Counted from the stretch's first letter, positions 17,737 through 27,341 are shown. The stretch is DNA of 64,000 bases from Paraburkholderia panacisoli (GCF_008369935.1 NZ_VTUZ01000004.1:1-64000); one strand, 5' to 3'. Numbers and translations: made by a program. The notes: generated by a model not told the origin, from the letters alone.

Positions 17737-17767
17737 GGTCCGGGTGCGATTCGGTTTGTGGATCGCC

Positions 17768-17813
17768 CAATCCCAACAACGGATTGAGATGCTATCGACG
17801 CAGGAATTATAGT
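17768..17813 (+). promoter_or_regulatory. LysR-type operator and rhaM promoter
   Basis: CAATCC (17768-17773) and GGATTG (17781-17786) form a perfect inverted repeat with a 7-base spacer, the size of a LysR recognition site. Overlapping it is a candidate sigma70 promoter reading toward rhaM: TTGAGA (17784-17789), 18-bp spacer, TATAGT (17808-17813). rhaM starts 62 bp further on. Confidence 0.6.
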
Positions 17814-17875
17814 CGCATCAGACGCTTCTACGCTGCGCAAAGAAAGCGCCCGAATACGACGGGAGACAGGCCGCA

Positions 17876-18199
17876 ATGGAAACAATCGCTTTCCGCATGG
17901 TGCTCAACCCCGGCATGCGCGAGGAATACGAACGACGTCACGCGCAGATCTGGCCCGAACTGGTTGACGCATTGCACAACGCGGGTGTGCGTGAGTACCG
18001 GATTTTCTTCGACCCGGACTCGAACTATCTTTTCGCCGTGCTGACGCGCACGCGCCATCACACCATGGACCAGTTGCCGCAAGTCGACGTGATGCGCAAA
18101 TGGTGGGATTACATGGCCGACATCATGCAGACGGCGCCGGATCATGCGCCGCTTCAGCAATCGCTCGAACCGGTCTTTCATCTGAATTCGCTGAGCTGA
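17876..18199 (+). CDS. rhaM: L-rhamnose mutarotase
   Basis: RhaM interconverts the alpha and beta anomers of L-rhamnose in the cytoplasm so that enzymes needing one form are not limited. The 107-residue protein begins [22 protein letters not shown], with His22 at the position of the catalytic histidine of E. coli RhaM, then [17 protein letters not shown] and a late [13 protein letters not shown]. Length matches the family (about 104). It is the first gene after the divergent LysR regulator and is followed by the lactonase and the ABC importer in one direction, so it probably heads that operon. Confidence 0.96.
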   Translation: METIAFRMVLNPGMREEYERRHAQIWPELVDALHNAGVREYRIFFDPDSNYLFAVLTRTRHHTMDQLPQVDVMRKWWDYMADIMQTAPDHAPLQQSLEPVFHLNSLS

Positions 18200-18262
18200 C
18201 AGTTTGCCGCGTGATCACGCTGGCTGACTTCGTAGTGACCTTCACTGGACGGAGTGTGCTGC

Positions 18263-19156
18263 ATGCAGGTTGTCGATTCGCATATCCATCTGTGGGATCT
18301 GAAGACGCATCGCTATCCGTGGCTGGAAAATCCGGGCGTGTCGTTCGTGGGCGACGCGCGCGATCTGAAGCACGACTACTTGCTCGACGATCTGCTGCGC
18401 GAAGCCGGCGACATCGAGGTGCTGAAACTGGTGCACGTCGAAGCGAATCACGATCCCGCCGATCCGGTCGAAGAGACGCGCTGGCTGCAGTCGATTGCAG
18501 AGCGCGAGGAATCGCGCGGGATGCCGAACGCGATCGTCGCCGCCGTCGATCTGTCCGCGCCGAATGCGCCCGCCGTGCTCGAATCACACGCGTCGTTCGC
18601 CAATACCCGTGGCATCCGGCAGATCCTGAATGTGCATGAGAACCGGCTATTCGACTACGTCGGCCGGCACTTCATGCGCGAGCCGCAATGGCGCGAACAC
18701 TTCGCGCTGCTGCGCCGCTACGACATGTCGTTCGATCTGCAACTGTACCCGTCACAGATGGAGGAAGCCGCCGCGCTGGCGCGCGCTCACGGCGATACGC
18801 AATTCATCGTCAACCATGCGGGCATGTTCGTGGACCGCAGCAGTGTCGCCGGGTATCGCGCGTGGCGCGACGGGATGCGCCTGCTCGCGGGTTGCAGGAA
18901 CGTCGCGGTGAAGATCAGCGGACTCGCGATGTTCGATCATCGCTGGACCGTCGAAAGCCTGCGGCCCTATGTGCTCGAAACGATCGATGCGTTCGGCGTC
19001 GAGCGCGCGATGTTTGCGTCGAATTTTCCGGTCGACCGGCTGTTCGGTTCTTATGCGGACCTGTGGCATGCGTATGCGTCGATTGTCGACGGCGCGAGCG
19101 TCGCCGAAAAGGAAGCGCTGTTTCGCCATAACGCGGAACGCTGCTATCGCATCTGA
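18263..19156 (+). CDS. Amidohydrolase-family sugar lactonase, probable L-rhamnonolactonase
   Basis: A 297-residue TIM-barrel amidohydrolase (Amidohydro_2 type, COG3618-like). The HxH motif is at the N-terminus (VDSHIHLWD) and a late [10 protein letters not shown] segment carries the conserved metal-side aspartate. Enzymes of this group open L-fucono- and L-rhamnono-lactones. In the cluster it would hydrolyse the L-rhamnono-lactone made by the 1-dehydrogenase, giving L-rhamnonate for RhmD. ATG 18263 follows GGAG by eight bases. An in-frame GTG three codons earlier overlaps that site and is less likely. Fold assignment is strong; the lactone specificity rests on context. Confidence 0.82.
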   Translation: MQVVDSHIHLWDLKTHRYPWLENPGVSFVGDARDLKHDYLLDDLLREAGDIEVLKLVHVEANHDPADPVEETRWLQSIAEREESRGMPNAIVAAVDLSAPNAPAVLESHASFANTRGIRQILNVHENRLFDYVGRHFMREPQWREHFALLRRYDMSFDLQLYPSQMEEAAALARAHGDTQFIVNHAGMFVDRSSVAGYRAWRDGMRLLAGCRNVAVKISGLAMFDHRWTVESLRPYVLETIDAFGVERAMFASNFPVDRLFGSYADLWHAYASIVDGASVAEKEALFRHNAERCYRI

Positions 19157-19205
19157 GGCCGCTGACGCACCCCCGAACGCGAACAAGAAATGTAGGAGAC
19201 AGGCA

Positions 19206-20735
19206 GTGCAGCAATCCAGATCCGCAACGCCCAGGCTCGAACTGCGGCACGCGAGTAAATCATTCGGCCGCGTACGCGCGTTGTCCGACGGCGATCTCGC
19301 GCTGTGGCCGGGCGAAGTGCATGCGCTGCTCGGCGAGAACGGCGCTGGCAAGTCGACGCTCGTGAAGATTCTCGCCGGCGTGCATCAGCCGGATACCGGC
19401 GAACTGCTGGTGGACGGCGCGCCGCGCCGCTTCGCGACGCCCGCCGAAGCGCGCGACGCCGGGCTCGCGGTCATCTATCAGGAACCCACGCTGTTCTTCG
19501 ATCTGTCGATTGCGGAAAACATCTTCATGGGACGGCAGCCGGTCGACCGCATCGGCCGCATTCAATACGACGCGATGCGCCGCGAAGTGGACGGCCTGCT
19601 GGCTTCGCTCGGCGTCGATCTGCGCGCGGATCAGCTGGTGCGCGGTTTGTCGATCGCCGATCAGCAGGTGATCGAAATCGCCAAAGCGCTGTCGTTGAAC
19701 GCCAACGTGCTGATCATGGACGAGCCGACCGCCGCGCTGTCGCTGCCCGAAGTAGAGCGGCTCTTCGCGATCGTGCGCAAGCTGCGCGAGCGCGACGTCG
19801 CGATTCTGTTCATCACGCACCGGCTCGACGAAGTATTCACGCTGACACAACGCGTGACGATCATGCGCGACGGCGCGAAAGTGTTCGACGGCCTGACCGC
19901 CGATCTCACCACCGAGTCGATCGTCGCGAAGATGGTCGGCCGCGATCTGGAGACGTTCTATCCGAAGGCCGACCTTCCGCCGGGCGAAGTGCGGCTGTCG
20001 GTGCGCGGCCTCACGCGCGTGGGCGTCTTCAAGGACATTTCCTTCGACGTGCGCGCCGGCGAAATCGTTGCGCTGGCCGGCCTCGTCGGCGCGGGGCGCA
20101 GTGAAGTCGCGCGGGCGATCTTCGGCATCGATCCGCTCGATGCGGGCGAAGTCTGGCTCGGCGGCGAGCGTCTGACGACGGGGCGGCCCGCCGCCGCGGT
20201 GCGCGCCGGCCTCGCGCTGGTGCCGGAAGACCGGCGCCAGCAGGGGCTCGCGCTGGAGCTGAGCATCGCCCGCAACGCATCGATGACGGTGCTCGGACGG
20301 CTCGTCAGGCACGGCCTGATCTCCACGCGCAGCGAGACGCAACTCGCCAGCGAATGGGGTACACGTCTGCGCCTGAAAGCGGGCGATCCCAGTGCGCCGG
20401 TCGGCACGTTGTCGGGCGGCAACCAGCAGAAGGTCGTGCTCGGCAAGTGGCTCGCCACCGGCCCGAAGGTGCTGATCATCGACGAACCGACGCGCGGCAT
20501 CGACGTCGGCGCGAAGGCCGAGGTGTATCGCGCGTTGGCCGAACTGGTGAGCGAAGGCATGGCCGTGCTGATGATTTCGAGCGAATTGCCTGAAGTGCTC
20601 GGCATGGCCGACCGCGTGCTGGTGATGCACGAGGGACGTATCAGCGCGGATATAGCGCGCGCCGACGCCGACGAGGAGCGCATCATGGGCGCCGCGCTCG
20701 GTCAATCGCTTCCACCGTTGGGACACGCCGCATGA
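19206..20735 (+). CDS. rhaT: Sugar ABC importer ATPase (probable rhamnose)
   Basis: The energising subunit of a ribose/rhamnose-type importer, 509 residues with two fused ATPase halves. The first half has GENGAGKST, the Walker B LIMDEPT and an atypical signature LSIADQQV. The second has a degenerate Walker A (GLVGAGRSE), an intact signature LSGGNQQK and LIIDEPT. This asymmetry is normal in the RbsA/XylG class. GTG 19206 has GGAG seven bases upstream; a longer reading upstream runs into the lactonase. The next permease starts inside its stop codon (ATGA overlap). The name rhaT is used in the rhizobial sense (RhaSTPQ), not for the E. coli proton symporter. Confidence 0.92.
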   Translation: MQQSRSATPRLELRHASKSFGRVRALSDGDLALWPGEVHALLGENGAGKSTLVKILAGVHQPDTGELLVDGAPRRFATPAEARDAGLAVIYQEPTLFFDLSIAENIFMGRQPVDRIGRIQYDAMRREVDGLLASLGVDLRADQLVRGLSIADQQVIEIAKALSLNANVLIMDEPTAALSLPEVERLFAIVRKLRERDVAILFITHRLDEVFTLTQRVTIMRDGAKVFDGLTADLTTESIVAKMVGRDLETFYPKADLPPGEVRLSVRGLTRVGVFKDISFDVRAGEIVALAGLVGAGRSEVARAIFGIDPLDAGEVWLGGERLTTGRPAAAVRAGLALVPEDRRQQGLALELSIARNASMTVLGRLVRHGLISTRSETQLASEWGTRLRLKAGDPSAPVGTLSGGNQQKVVLGKWLATGPKVLIIDEPTRGIDVGAKAEVYRALAELVSEGMAVLMISSELPEVLGMADRVLVMHEGRISADIARADADEERIMGAALGQSLPPLGHAA

Positions 20736-21790
20736 TGCGCCATTCCTCGACTCATCCCGCACCGGTTCAACCGCCGCTGCCCAAGCGCTCCGCCAGCACG
20801 CCGGGCGGTTTCGCCGCGAGCATCGCGAAGAGCCGCGAGACCACGCTCTTCGTCGTGCTGATTCTGTTGATCGTCGGCACGGGGCTGGCGAAACCGCAGT
20901 TTCTGAATCTGCAGAATCTGCGCGACGTGCTGCTGAACGTGTCGATCATCAGCTTGCTGACGGCCGGCATGACGGTGGTGATCCTGATGCGGCATATCGA
21001 TCTGTCGGTCGGCTCGACGGTCGGCATTAGCGCATATGCGGTCGGCAGCCTGTACGTCGCGTTTCCGCACATGCCGGTGCTCGTCGCGCTGGCGGCCGGG
21101 CTCGTCATCGGTCTCGTGGCGGGCGGCATCAACGCGCTGCTGGTCGCGGTCGGGCGCGTGCCGTCGCTGGTGGCGACGCTGTCCACGCTGTACATCTTTC
21201 GCGGCGCGGATTACGCGTGGGTGCACGGCGGCCAGATCAACGCGACCAGTCTGCCCGACGCGTATTCGCGGCTCGCGACCGGCACGCTGCTCGGCATCCC
21301 CAACCTCGCGCTGATCGCGCTCGTCGTGCTGGTCGGCCTCGCGGTGTATCTGAAGCAGTTTCGCGGCGGCCGCGAGCACTACGCGATCGGCTCGAATCCG
21401 GAAGCGGCGCGCCTCGCCGGCGTGAACGTCGAGCGGCGCGTGATGTCGGGCTTTCTGTTGTCGGGGGCGATTGCCGGTTTCGCGGGCGCGTTGTGGCTGG
21501 CCCGTTTCGGCACCGTCGACGCCAGCACCGCGAAGGGCATCGAATTGCAGGTGGTCGCGGCGGCGGTAGTCGGCAGTGTCGCGATCACGGGGGGCGTCGG
21601 CACGATTCTCGGCGCCACGCTCGGCGCGCTGGTGCTCGGTGTGATCAGCATCGCTCTGGTGGTGCTGCACGTGTCGCCGTTCTGGGAGCAGGCGATCGAA
21701 GGCGCGCTGATCGTCGCCGCGATTACGGCCGATACCTTGCTGGCCCGCTCCGTCGCCAAACGCATGATGAGGAAACGCGATCATGGCTAA
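20732..21790 (+). CDS. rhaP: Sugar ABC importer permease (probable RhaP)
   Basis: A 352-residue inner-membrane permease of the RbsC class with eight to ten hydrophobic segments. The conserved family stretch [15 protein letters not shown] follows the third segment, and the cytoplasmic loop that contacts the ATPase reads [21 protein letters not shown]. The ATG at 20732 overlaps the ATPase stop codon by four bases. The N-terminal 40 residues are hydrophilic with Pro/Ser. It pairs with the next gene to form a heterodimeric pore, as in the rhizobial rhamnose importer. Confidence 0.9.
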   Translation: MMRHSSTHPAPVQPPLPKRSASTPGGFAASIAKSRETTLFVVLILLIVGTGLAKPQFLNLQNLRDVLLNVSIISLLTAGMTVVILMRHIDLSVGSTVGISAYAVGSLYVAFPHMPVLVALAAGLVIGLVAGGINALLVAVGRVPSLVATLSTLYIFRGADYAWVHGGQINATSLPDAYSRLATGTLLGIPNLALIALVVLVGLAVYLKQFRGGREHYAIGSNPEAARLAGVNVERRVMSGFLLSGAIAGFAGALWLARFGTVDASTAKGIELQVVAAAVVGSVAITGGVGTILGATLGALVLGVISIALVVLHVSPFWEQAIEGALIVAAITADTLLARSVAKRMMRKRDHG

Positions 21791-22796
21791 ACCCGATTCC
21801 GCGCTGCTCACGCGCAAACGCGAAACCCCGTTGCAATGGGAAGTGCTGCTGGTGATCGTGCTGATTCTGTCGCTCGGGCTGGGACGCTGGCTGTCGCCGG
21901 TGTTCCTCACCGGTGCGAATCTGAGCAATGTGCTGGCCGATCTGACCGAGATCGCGTTGATGGCGCTGCCGATGACCTTAATCATCGTCGCCGCCGAAAT
22001 CGATCTGTCGGTGGCGTCGGTGCTGGGCGCGTCGAGCGCGTTGATGGGCGTGCTATGGCATATGGGCTTGCCGATGCCGGTCGTGATCGTCCTCGTGCTG
22101 ATTGCCGGCGCGCTGGCCGGGCTGCTGAACGGGCTCGTGATCGTCAAGCTCAACCTGCCTTCGCTCGCGGTGACGATCGGCACGCTGGCGCTGTTTCGCG
22201 GCCTCGCGTATGTGCTGCTCGGTGACCAGGCGGTGGCGGATTTCCCGGCCGCCTATACGGCGTTCGGCATGGACACGCTCGGCGCGAGTTTCATTCCGTT
22301 GCCGTTCGTGATCGTGATCGTCGGCGCGGTGCTGTTCACCGTGCTGCTGCAGTCCACCGCGTTCGGCCGCAGCCTGTACGCGATCGGCGCGAATCCGACC
22401 GCCGCGGCGTTCTCCGGTATCGAAGTGACGAAGATCAGGCTGCGCCTGTTCGTGCTGTCCGGCGTGATGAGCGCGCTGGCGGGCATTGTCTACACGCTGC
22501 GCTTCACCAGTGCGCGCGGTGATAACGGCGAAGGCTTCGAGCTGTCGGTGATCGCGGCGGTGCTGTTCGGCGGCGTGAGCATCTTCGGCGGACGCGGTTC
22601 GATGATCGGCGTGCTGCTGTCGCTGCTGATCATCGGCGTGCTGAAAAACGCGTTGACGCTCGACGACGTGTCCAGCGAAACGCTGACCATCGTCACCGGC
22701 GTGCTGCTGCTGGCCTCGGTGCTGATTCCGAATCTGGTCGCCCGGTGGCGCGCGGCGCGTGACCGGCGCTTCATCGCGAAGTCCGCTTCTTTATAA
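21783..22796 (+). CDS. rhaQ: Sugar ABC importer permease (probable RhaQ)
   Basis: The second permease, 337 residues, same class as its neighbour but only distantly similar in sequence. Family motifs are AAEIDLSVASVLGASSALM and the ATPase-contact loop YAIGANPTAAAFSGIEV. It starts inside the end of the preceding gene (8-bp overlap), so the two are translated together. Followed after 88 bp by the binding protein. Confidence 0.9.
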   Translation: MAKPDSALLTRKRETPLQWEVLLVIVLILSLGLGRWLSPVFLTGANLSNVLADLTEIALMALPMTLIIVAAEIDLSVASVLGASSALMGVLWHMGLPMPVVIVLVLIAGALAGLLNGLVIVKLNLPSLAVTIGTLALFRGLAYVLLGDQAVADFPAAYTAFGMDTLGASFIPLPFVIVIVGAVLFTVLLQSTAFGRSLYAIGANPTAAAFSGIEVTKIRLRLFVLSGVMSALAGIVYTLRFTSARGDNGEGFELSVIAAVLFGGVSIFGGRGSMIGVLLSLLIIGVLKNALTLDDVSSETLTIVTGVLLLASVLIPNLVARWRAARDRRFIAKSASL

Positions 22797-22884
22797 CGTC
22801 GTCTTAAAGCTGTCAACGAAGAGAAAGTCCAACAACCGATAACCCGGACATCACCACGTCCAACAACAAGGCAGGAGACACTTC

Positions 22885-23895
22885 ATGTTCAAACCTCTTC
22901 TACGTCACACCGGCACCGCCGCGCTTTGCGCCGCCTTGCTCGCGGTCAGTTGCGCGGTGTCCGCCGCGGACCTGAAAAGCGGCCTGAAGATCGCGTTCGT
23001 ACCGAAGCAGATCAACAACCCGTATGAAGTGATCGCCGACGACGGCGGCATGGCCGCGATCAAGGAATTCGGCGGCGTGGGCAAGGTGGTGGGGCCGTCG
23101 GACGCGGGTGCGTCGTCGCAGGTGCAGTACATCAACACGCTGATCACGCAGCACCAGGACGCGATCGTGATCGCGGCCAACGACGCGAATGCGGTGGTGC
23201 CGTATCTGAAGAAAGCGATGGGGCAAGGCATCAAGGTCGTGACCTTCGACTCCGACACGGCGCCCGAGGGCCGCCAGTTGTTCGTGAACCAGGCGAACGC
23301 GGAAGGCATTGGCCGTGGTCAGGTGCAACTGGTGTCGAAACTGATGGGCGGCGAGGGCGAGTTCGCGGTGCTGTCGGCCACGCCGAACGCGACCAATCAG
23401 AACACGTGGATCAAGTGGATGCAGGAGGAGTTGAAGAAGCCGGAGTATTCGAAGATCAAGCTCGTGAAGATCGCCTACGGCAACGATGACGATCAGAAAT
23501 CGTTCGTCGAAACGCAGGGCTTGTTGCAGGCGTATCCGAATCTGAAGGCGATCGTCGCGCCGACCACGGTCGGCATTGCCGCGGCCGCGCGCTATATCTC
23601 ATCGTCGTCGAGCAAGGGCAAGGTCGCCGTGACCGGCCTCGGCACGCCGAACCAGATGCGCGCGTTCGTGAAGAACGGCACCGTGACCGCGTTCCAGTTG
23701 TGGGACCCGAACCAGCTCGGCTACCTGGCAGCTTATGCGGCGGCGGCACTGTCCTCGGGCAAGATCAGCGGCAAGGAAGGCGAATCGTTCGATGCCGGCA
23801 AGCTCGGCAAGCGCACGATCGGGCCGCAAGGCGAAATCATTCTCGGACCGCCGACCACCTTCGACGCGAGCAATATCGACAACTTCAACTTCTAG
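22885..23895 (+). CDS. rhaS: Rhamnose ABC importer substrate-binding protein
   Basis: A periplasmic sugar-binding protein of the RbsB-like type I class, 336 residues. It has a signal peptide (MFKPLLRHTGTAALCAALLA, cleavage after VSA) and the usual two-lobe pattern: LKIAFVPKQINNPYE at the mature start, VIAANDANAV near the hinge and VTGLGTPNQM late. Sequence and cluster agree with RhaS, the L-rhamnose binder. It has its own ribosome site (AGGAGACACTTC before ATG), fitting the high expression needed of binding proteins. It is last in the operon and is followed by two inverted repeats. Confidence 0.92.
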   Translation: MFKPLLRHTGTAALCAALLAVSCAVSAADLKSGLKIAFVPKQINNPYEVIADDGGMAAIKEFGGVGKVVGPSDAGASSQVQYINTLITQHQDAIVIAANDANAVVPYLKKAMGQGIKVVTFDSDTAPEGRQLFVNQANAEGIGRGQVQLVSKLMGGEGEFAVLSATPNATNQNTWIKWMQEELKKPEYSKIKLVKIAYGNDDDQKSFVETQGLLQAYPNLKAIVAPTTVGIAAAARYISSSSSKGKVAVTGLGTPNQMRAFVKNGTVTAFQLWDPNQLGYLAAYAAAALSSGKISGKEGESFDAGKLGKRTIGPQGEIILGPPTTFDASNIDNFNF

Positions 23896-23904
23896 CCGGG
23901 CGGG

Positions 23905-23928
23905 CATGATGTCCGCACGGACATCATG
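23905..23928. repeat. Perfect 10-bp inverted repeat after rhaS
   Basis: CATGATGTCC (23905-23914) and GGACATCATG (23919-23928) pair perfectly around a GCAC loop, nine bases after the rhaS stop. No T-run follows on the plus strand, so it is a weak terminator on its own. It could stabilise the mRNA end or bind a protein. Confidence 0.6.
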
Positions 23929-23953
23929 GGGGTAGCGAGTCAGTGAATGAGAC

Positions 23954-23990
23954 GCGCGGGCCGCAACGACCGCCCGCGCGCCTTGTTTCA
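23954..23990 (+). terminator. Probable terminator between rhaS and nasS
   Basis: GCGCGGGC (23954-23961) and GCCCGCGC (23972-23979) form an 8-bp GC stem with a 10-base loop, followed by GCCTTGTTT. It lies between convergent rhaS and nasS and probably ends the rhamnose operon transcript. The T-run is imperfect. Confidence 0.5.
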
Positions 23991-23994
23991 TCGG

Positions 23995-25152
23995 CTAGCG
24001 GCGAATCGGAAAACGCCGCGCATAAGCGGCCGATGCCGTGCCACTACCCCACACCTCGCCGTCGATCAGAACCCGCGTCACGTCCTCGCCGGGCACCGCG
24101 ACGTTCACGCGCGCGGCCGCTTCCCGATACAACTGCGTCTGGTTGATCCGCGTCGCGATCTGCGCGTAGTCGGTGCGCGCGTCGATCATCCCCCAGCGCT
24201 CGAACTGCGTGAGAAACCATGCGCCTTCGAACGGATGCGGATAGGTGGCCGCGCCGTCGTCGAAAAACCGCACGGGCGGGATGCCTGGCGCGACAGCCGC
24301 AAAGCGGGCGCCGACACCGAGCCGCGCGGCAATCGCCGCTTCATCGATGCCAATGTAGTCGGGCCGCGCGAGCCAGCGCGCGATCTCCTCGCGATGTCCC
24401 GCGCCGTCCAGCCAGCGGCACGCTTCGAGCATCGTCTGCACGAGCGCGCGCGTCGCATTCGGATTCGCGTCGACAAAATCGCGCCGGCACGCGAGCACCT
24501 TCTCGGGATGGTCGGGCCATACTTCGCTCGTATAAGCCACCGTTGTGCCGACGCCTTGCGCTTCGGCCAGCGCATTCCACGGCTCGCCGACACACAGCCC
24601 GTCGAGCTTGTCCTCGGCAAGCGCGGCGACCATTTGCGGCGGCGGAATCACGACGCTCTCGATATCGCGCAACGGATCGACACCCTGCGACGCGAGCCAG
24701 TAGTACAGCCACATCGCATGCGTGCCGGTGGGGAAGGTCTGCGCGAACACGGGCTTGCGGCCGAATGTCGCCAGCGCCTTGGGCAAGCTGCCGTGTTCGG
24801 CGAGCGCGTCGGCGAGACGGTTCGACAGCGTGACCGCCTGGCCGTTGCGGTTGAGCACCATCAGCACGGCCATGTCCGTTCGCGGGCCGCCGAGGCCGAG
24901 CTGCACGCCGTAGACGAGTCCATACAGCGCGTGCGCCGCGTCGAGATCGCCCGCCAGCAGCTTGTCGCGCACGGCGGCCCATGACGGCTGGCGCTGGAGT
25001 TCGAGCGTCAGACCATGCGCGTGGCCGAATTCGAGCAGCTTCGCGGCGACGAGCGGCGCGGCGTCCGACAGCGCCACGAAGCCCAGCCGCAAATGGGTCT
25101 TTTCGAGCCGGCCGCCCGGGGAAGATGCGGCGATGGATGCGGAAGTATTCAT
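23995..25152 (-). CDS. nasS: NasS-type nitrate sensor
   Basis: NasS is a cytoplasmic relative of nitrate-binding proteins. In the absence of nitrate it holds the antiterminator NasT inactive. The 385-residue protein has the NrtA/CmpA-like fold pattern (HLRLGFVALSDAAPLVAA at the start, FPTGTHAMWLYYWLA, DGLCVGEPWN) but no signal peptide, which separates it from the transport proteins. It lies ten bases downstream of nasT in the same direction. The usual targets (nitrate and nitrite reductases, nitrate transporter) do not follow; instead the operon converges on rhaS. The pair must act on genes elsewhere. Confidence 0.88.
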   Translation of the reverse strand: MNTSASIAASSPGGRLEKTHLRLGFVALSDAAPLVAAKLLEFGHAHGLTLELQRQPSWAAVRDKLLAGDLDAAHALYGLVYGVQLGLGGPRTDMAVLMVLNRNGQAVTLSNRLADALAEHGSLPKALATFGRKPVFAQTFPTGTHAMWLYYWLASQGVDPLRDIESVVIPPPQMVAALAEDKLDGLCVGEPWNALAEAQGVGTTVAYTSEVWPDHPEKVLACRRDFVDANPNATRALVQTMLEACRWLDGAGHREEIARWLARPDYIGIDEAAIAARLGVGARFAAVAPGIPPVRFFDDGAATYPHPFEGAWFLTQFERWGMIDARTDYAQIATRINQTQLYREAAARVNVAVPGEDVTRVLIDGEVWGSGTASAAYARRFPIRR

Positions 25153-25162
25153 GAGCGGCGCT

Positions 25163-25738
25163 TCATTTGTGCGAGTCGGCCGACGCGACGACCGCGCGCG
25201 CGACTTCAGCGAGTTTGACGCCCTGGTTCATCGCGCGTTTGCGCAGCAGGGCGTAGGCGGCGTGTTCGGTGATTTTCTGCTGATCCATCAGCAGGCGTTT
25301 GGCGCGATCGATCAGCTTGCGTTCGGCAAGCTCGTTCTCGACTTGCGCGAGGCGTTCGCGCAACTGCGATTCCTGCGCAAAGCGCGCCAGCGCGACTTCG
25401 AGGATCGGCGCGAGCCGCTCCGTCGCGAGGCCTTCGACGAGATAGGCCGTGACGCCGGCATTGACCGCGTCGCGGATCAGCTGCTGGTTGGCGTCGTGAC
25501 TGAACATCAGCACCGGCCGGGGCGCGGTCGCGTTCATCACCGCGAGCTGTTCGAGCGTGTCGCGCGACGGCGACTCCGTGTCGATGATGATCACGTCGGG
25601 CCGCTCGTTCTGCACCGCACGATGCAGCGCCTGCGGCGTCGCCGTGCCGGCCAGCATCTCGCAGCCAAGCAGGGCGAGGGCGTCGCGCAGATCGCCGATG
25701 GGCTTGTCGGTATCGGTTACGAGGAGAACACGCAGCAT
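25163..25738 (-). CDS. nasT: NasT-type ANTAR antiterminator
   Basis: NasT binds paired hairpins in the leader of nitrate-assimilation mRNAs and prevents termination when released by NasS. The product (191 residues from ATG 25738) has a receiver-like domain (LRVLLVTDTDKPIGDLRDAL; VIIIDTESPSRD with the acidic site) and a C-terminal ANTAR domain (ERKLIDRAKRLLMDQQKITEHAAY). LRVLLVTDT is the normal N-terminus of NasT. An in-frame ATG 15 codons upstream (25783) would add an unusual tail; neither start has a strong ribosome site. Confidence 0.88.
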   Translation of the reverse strand: MLRVLLVTDTDKPIGDLRDALALLGCEMLAGTATPQALHRAVQNERPDVIIIDTESPSRDTLEQLAVMNATAPRPVLMFSHDANQQLIRDAVNAGVTAYLVEGLATERLAPILEVALARFAQESQLRERLAQVENELAERKLIDRAKRLLMDQQKITEHAAYALLRKRAMNQGVKLAEVARAVVASADSHK

Positions 25739-25919
25739 GGGGTGGGGTTTTATCGACGGCTGACTATGATTAAAGCAATACATATGCCAAGCGACCCCCT
25801 ACGCCCGTGACCGTAAGCAATCACGGACTTACCGGCGGGTTCTGCGCGTGCCGCTGCACCCGCTCGGGGCACGCAAACCCGATGCACCGAAGCGGCGCAT
25901 GCCCGCGCCGCTCGACCCG

Positions 25920-27158
25920 TCAGCGCCACTCGCCGTAGCTGCGCGGCGAAAACAGCAGGGTCAGCGCCATCATCGCGGCGACGCAGCAGGCCAGCATGAT
26001 CCACGCGGCCCCGAAGCCGCCGCTCCAGGCGCGCACGAGACCGGCGACGACCGGCGCGATCGCCGCCACGACAAAGCCGACGCCCTGCGTGAACGCGACC
26101 AGCTTGCCGGCCACGCGGTGATCGGCCGAGTGGTCCATCGCGGTCACGAGCGTGAGCGAAAACGTGCCGCCGAGCCCCGCGCCCGCCACGCCGATCCATA
26201 CGAGCGGCAGCGTGTCGGGCCGGATGATCAAGCCCAGTAGTCCGAACAATTGCGCCGACAGACCCAGCATCAGCCAGGGCCGGCGGTCCCGGAACGACGC
26301 CGCGGCCAGCGGCAGTAGCAAGGCGGACGCGGCCTGAAAGACCGTCATTGCCGCCAGCAGCGAGCCGCTCGCCGCGACGCTCGCGCCGCGCTGCTGATAG
26401 AACGCCGGCAGCCACGCGACCAGGCTCGTATAACCCCCGTTGACGATGCCGAAGTAGAGCCCGAGCGTCCATGCGCGCCGCGTGCTCCACGGCGAAAACG
26501 CCGCTGCGTGCGGCGGTGCGAGATGCGCTGCGGTGTGCGTCGAACGCTGGCGATTCAACGCCCGCCAGCCGAGCAGCGCGATGCACGCCGGCACCGCCCA
26601 TACCGCGAGGCCCGCATGCCATGACTGGGTCGCGCGGCTCACCCACGGGCTCAAGCTCGCGCCGAGTCCGCCGCCGCCCATGATGGAGGCGGAGAACACG
26701 CCCATCGCCAGTGGCACGCGCGCGTGAAAGCGCTGCTTGATGACGGCGGGCAACAGCGCCTGGATCGCCGCGACGCCCGCGCCGGCCAGGATCGCTGTCG
26801 CGAGCAGCGCGGCGCCGCTCGCTGCCGTCCATCTCGCCGCGCAGGCCAGCGCGATCGCCAGCAGGCCCAGCGCGACGCCACGCGTTTCGCCGATGCAGCG
26901 GGTCAGCACGCCCGCACCGAATGCGCCGATGCCCATCGCGACGACCGGCAGGCTGGTCAGCAACGAAGCGCCGTAGAAGCTGAGGCCGGTGGCGTCGCGA
27001 ATCGTCGTCATCAGCGGGCTGATCGATGTCAGCAGCGGGCGCAGGTTGATACCGATCACGACGATCGCGCCGAGCCACACGATGTCGTGCCACGTCAGCG
27101 TGGTGGTGGCGTGGTCGGCGGAAGTATGGGCGGCGCTGGCGCTGGACTGTGAATTCAC
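25920..27158 (-). CDS. CynX/NimT-type major facilitator transporter
   Basis: A 12-segment major facilitator protein of about 412 residues. The first loop after segment 1 reads GINLRPLLTSISPLM, the diagnostic stretch of the CynX/NimT group (cyanate or nitroimidazole exporters and relatives). GTG 27158 has CAGG about nine bases upstream; the longer frame to 27299 would add 47 Ala/Arg-rich residues ahead of the membrane domain with no support. It is divergent from a GntR/FCD regulator, with a perfect palindrome between them. The substrate is unknown; cyanate-related function is only a family label, since no cyanase is nearby. Confidence 0.85.
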   Translation of the reverse strand: MNSQSSASAAHTSADHATTTLTWHDIVWLGAIVVIGINLRPLLTSISPLMTTIRDATGLSFYGASLLTSLPVVAMGIGAFGAGVLTRCIGETRGVALGLLAIALACAARWTAASGAALLATAILAGAGVAAIQALLPAVIKQRFHARVPLAMGVFSASIMGGGGLGASLSPWVSRATQSWHAGLAVWAVPACIALLGWRALNRQRSTHTAAHLAPPHAAAFSPWSTRRAWTLGLYFGIVNGGYTSLVAWLPAFYQQRGASVAASGSLLAAMTVFQAASALLLPLAAASFRDRRPWLMLGLSAQLFGLLGLIIRPDTLPLVWIGVAGAGLGGTFSLTLVTAMDHSADHRVAGKLVAFTQGVGFVVAAIAPVVAGLVRAWSGGFGAAWIMLACCVAAMMALTLLFSPRSYGEWR

Positions 27159-27341
27159 GATCAACCTGGATACGGAAGATGAGCGCCGCGCCGAACGACA
27201 CACGCAGGACGCGGCGGCGAAAACCGCGCGCGCGAGTGGCGGCGGGCTTGTCAATAAACGGGCCTGCGGGCGCGCTGTGTGCGGGTCACTGAACGACAAA
27301 GTGACATTGCGAGCCCGTTTTGGTCAACTATATTACCATCA

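Noticed and set aside
19260-20762. 500-codon open frame opposite the rhamnose ABC ATPase
   Set aside because: It follows from the GC third-position bias of the true gene; His/Arg/Asp-rich composition, no ribosome site and no family pattern.
25750-27201. 483-codon frame shifted within the CynX/NimT-like transporter gene
   Set aside because: Same strand but out of frame; Arg/Gly/Asp-rich with no membrane segments, unlike the 12-segment protein in the accepted frame.
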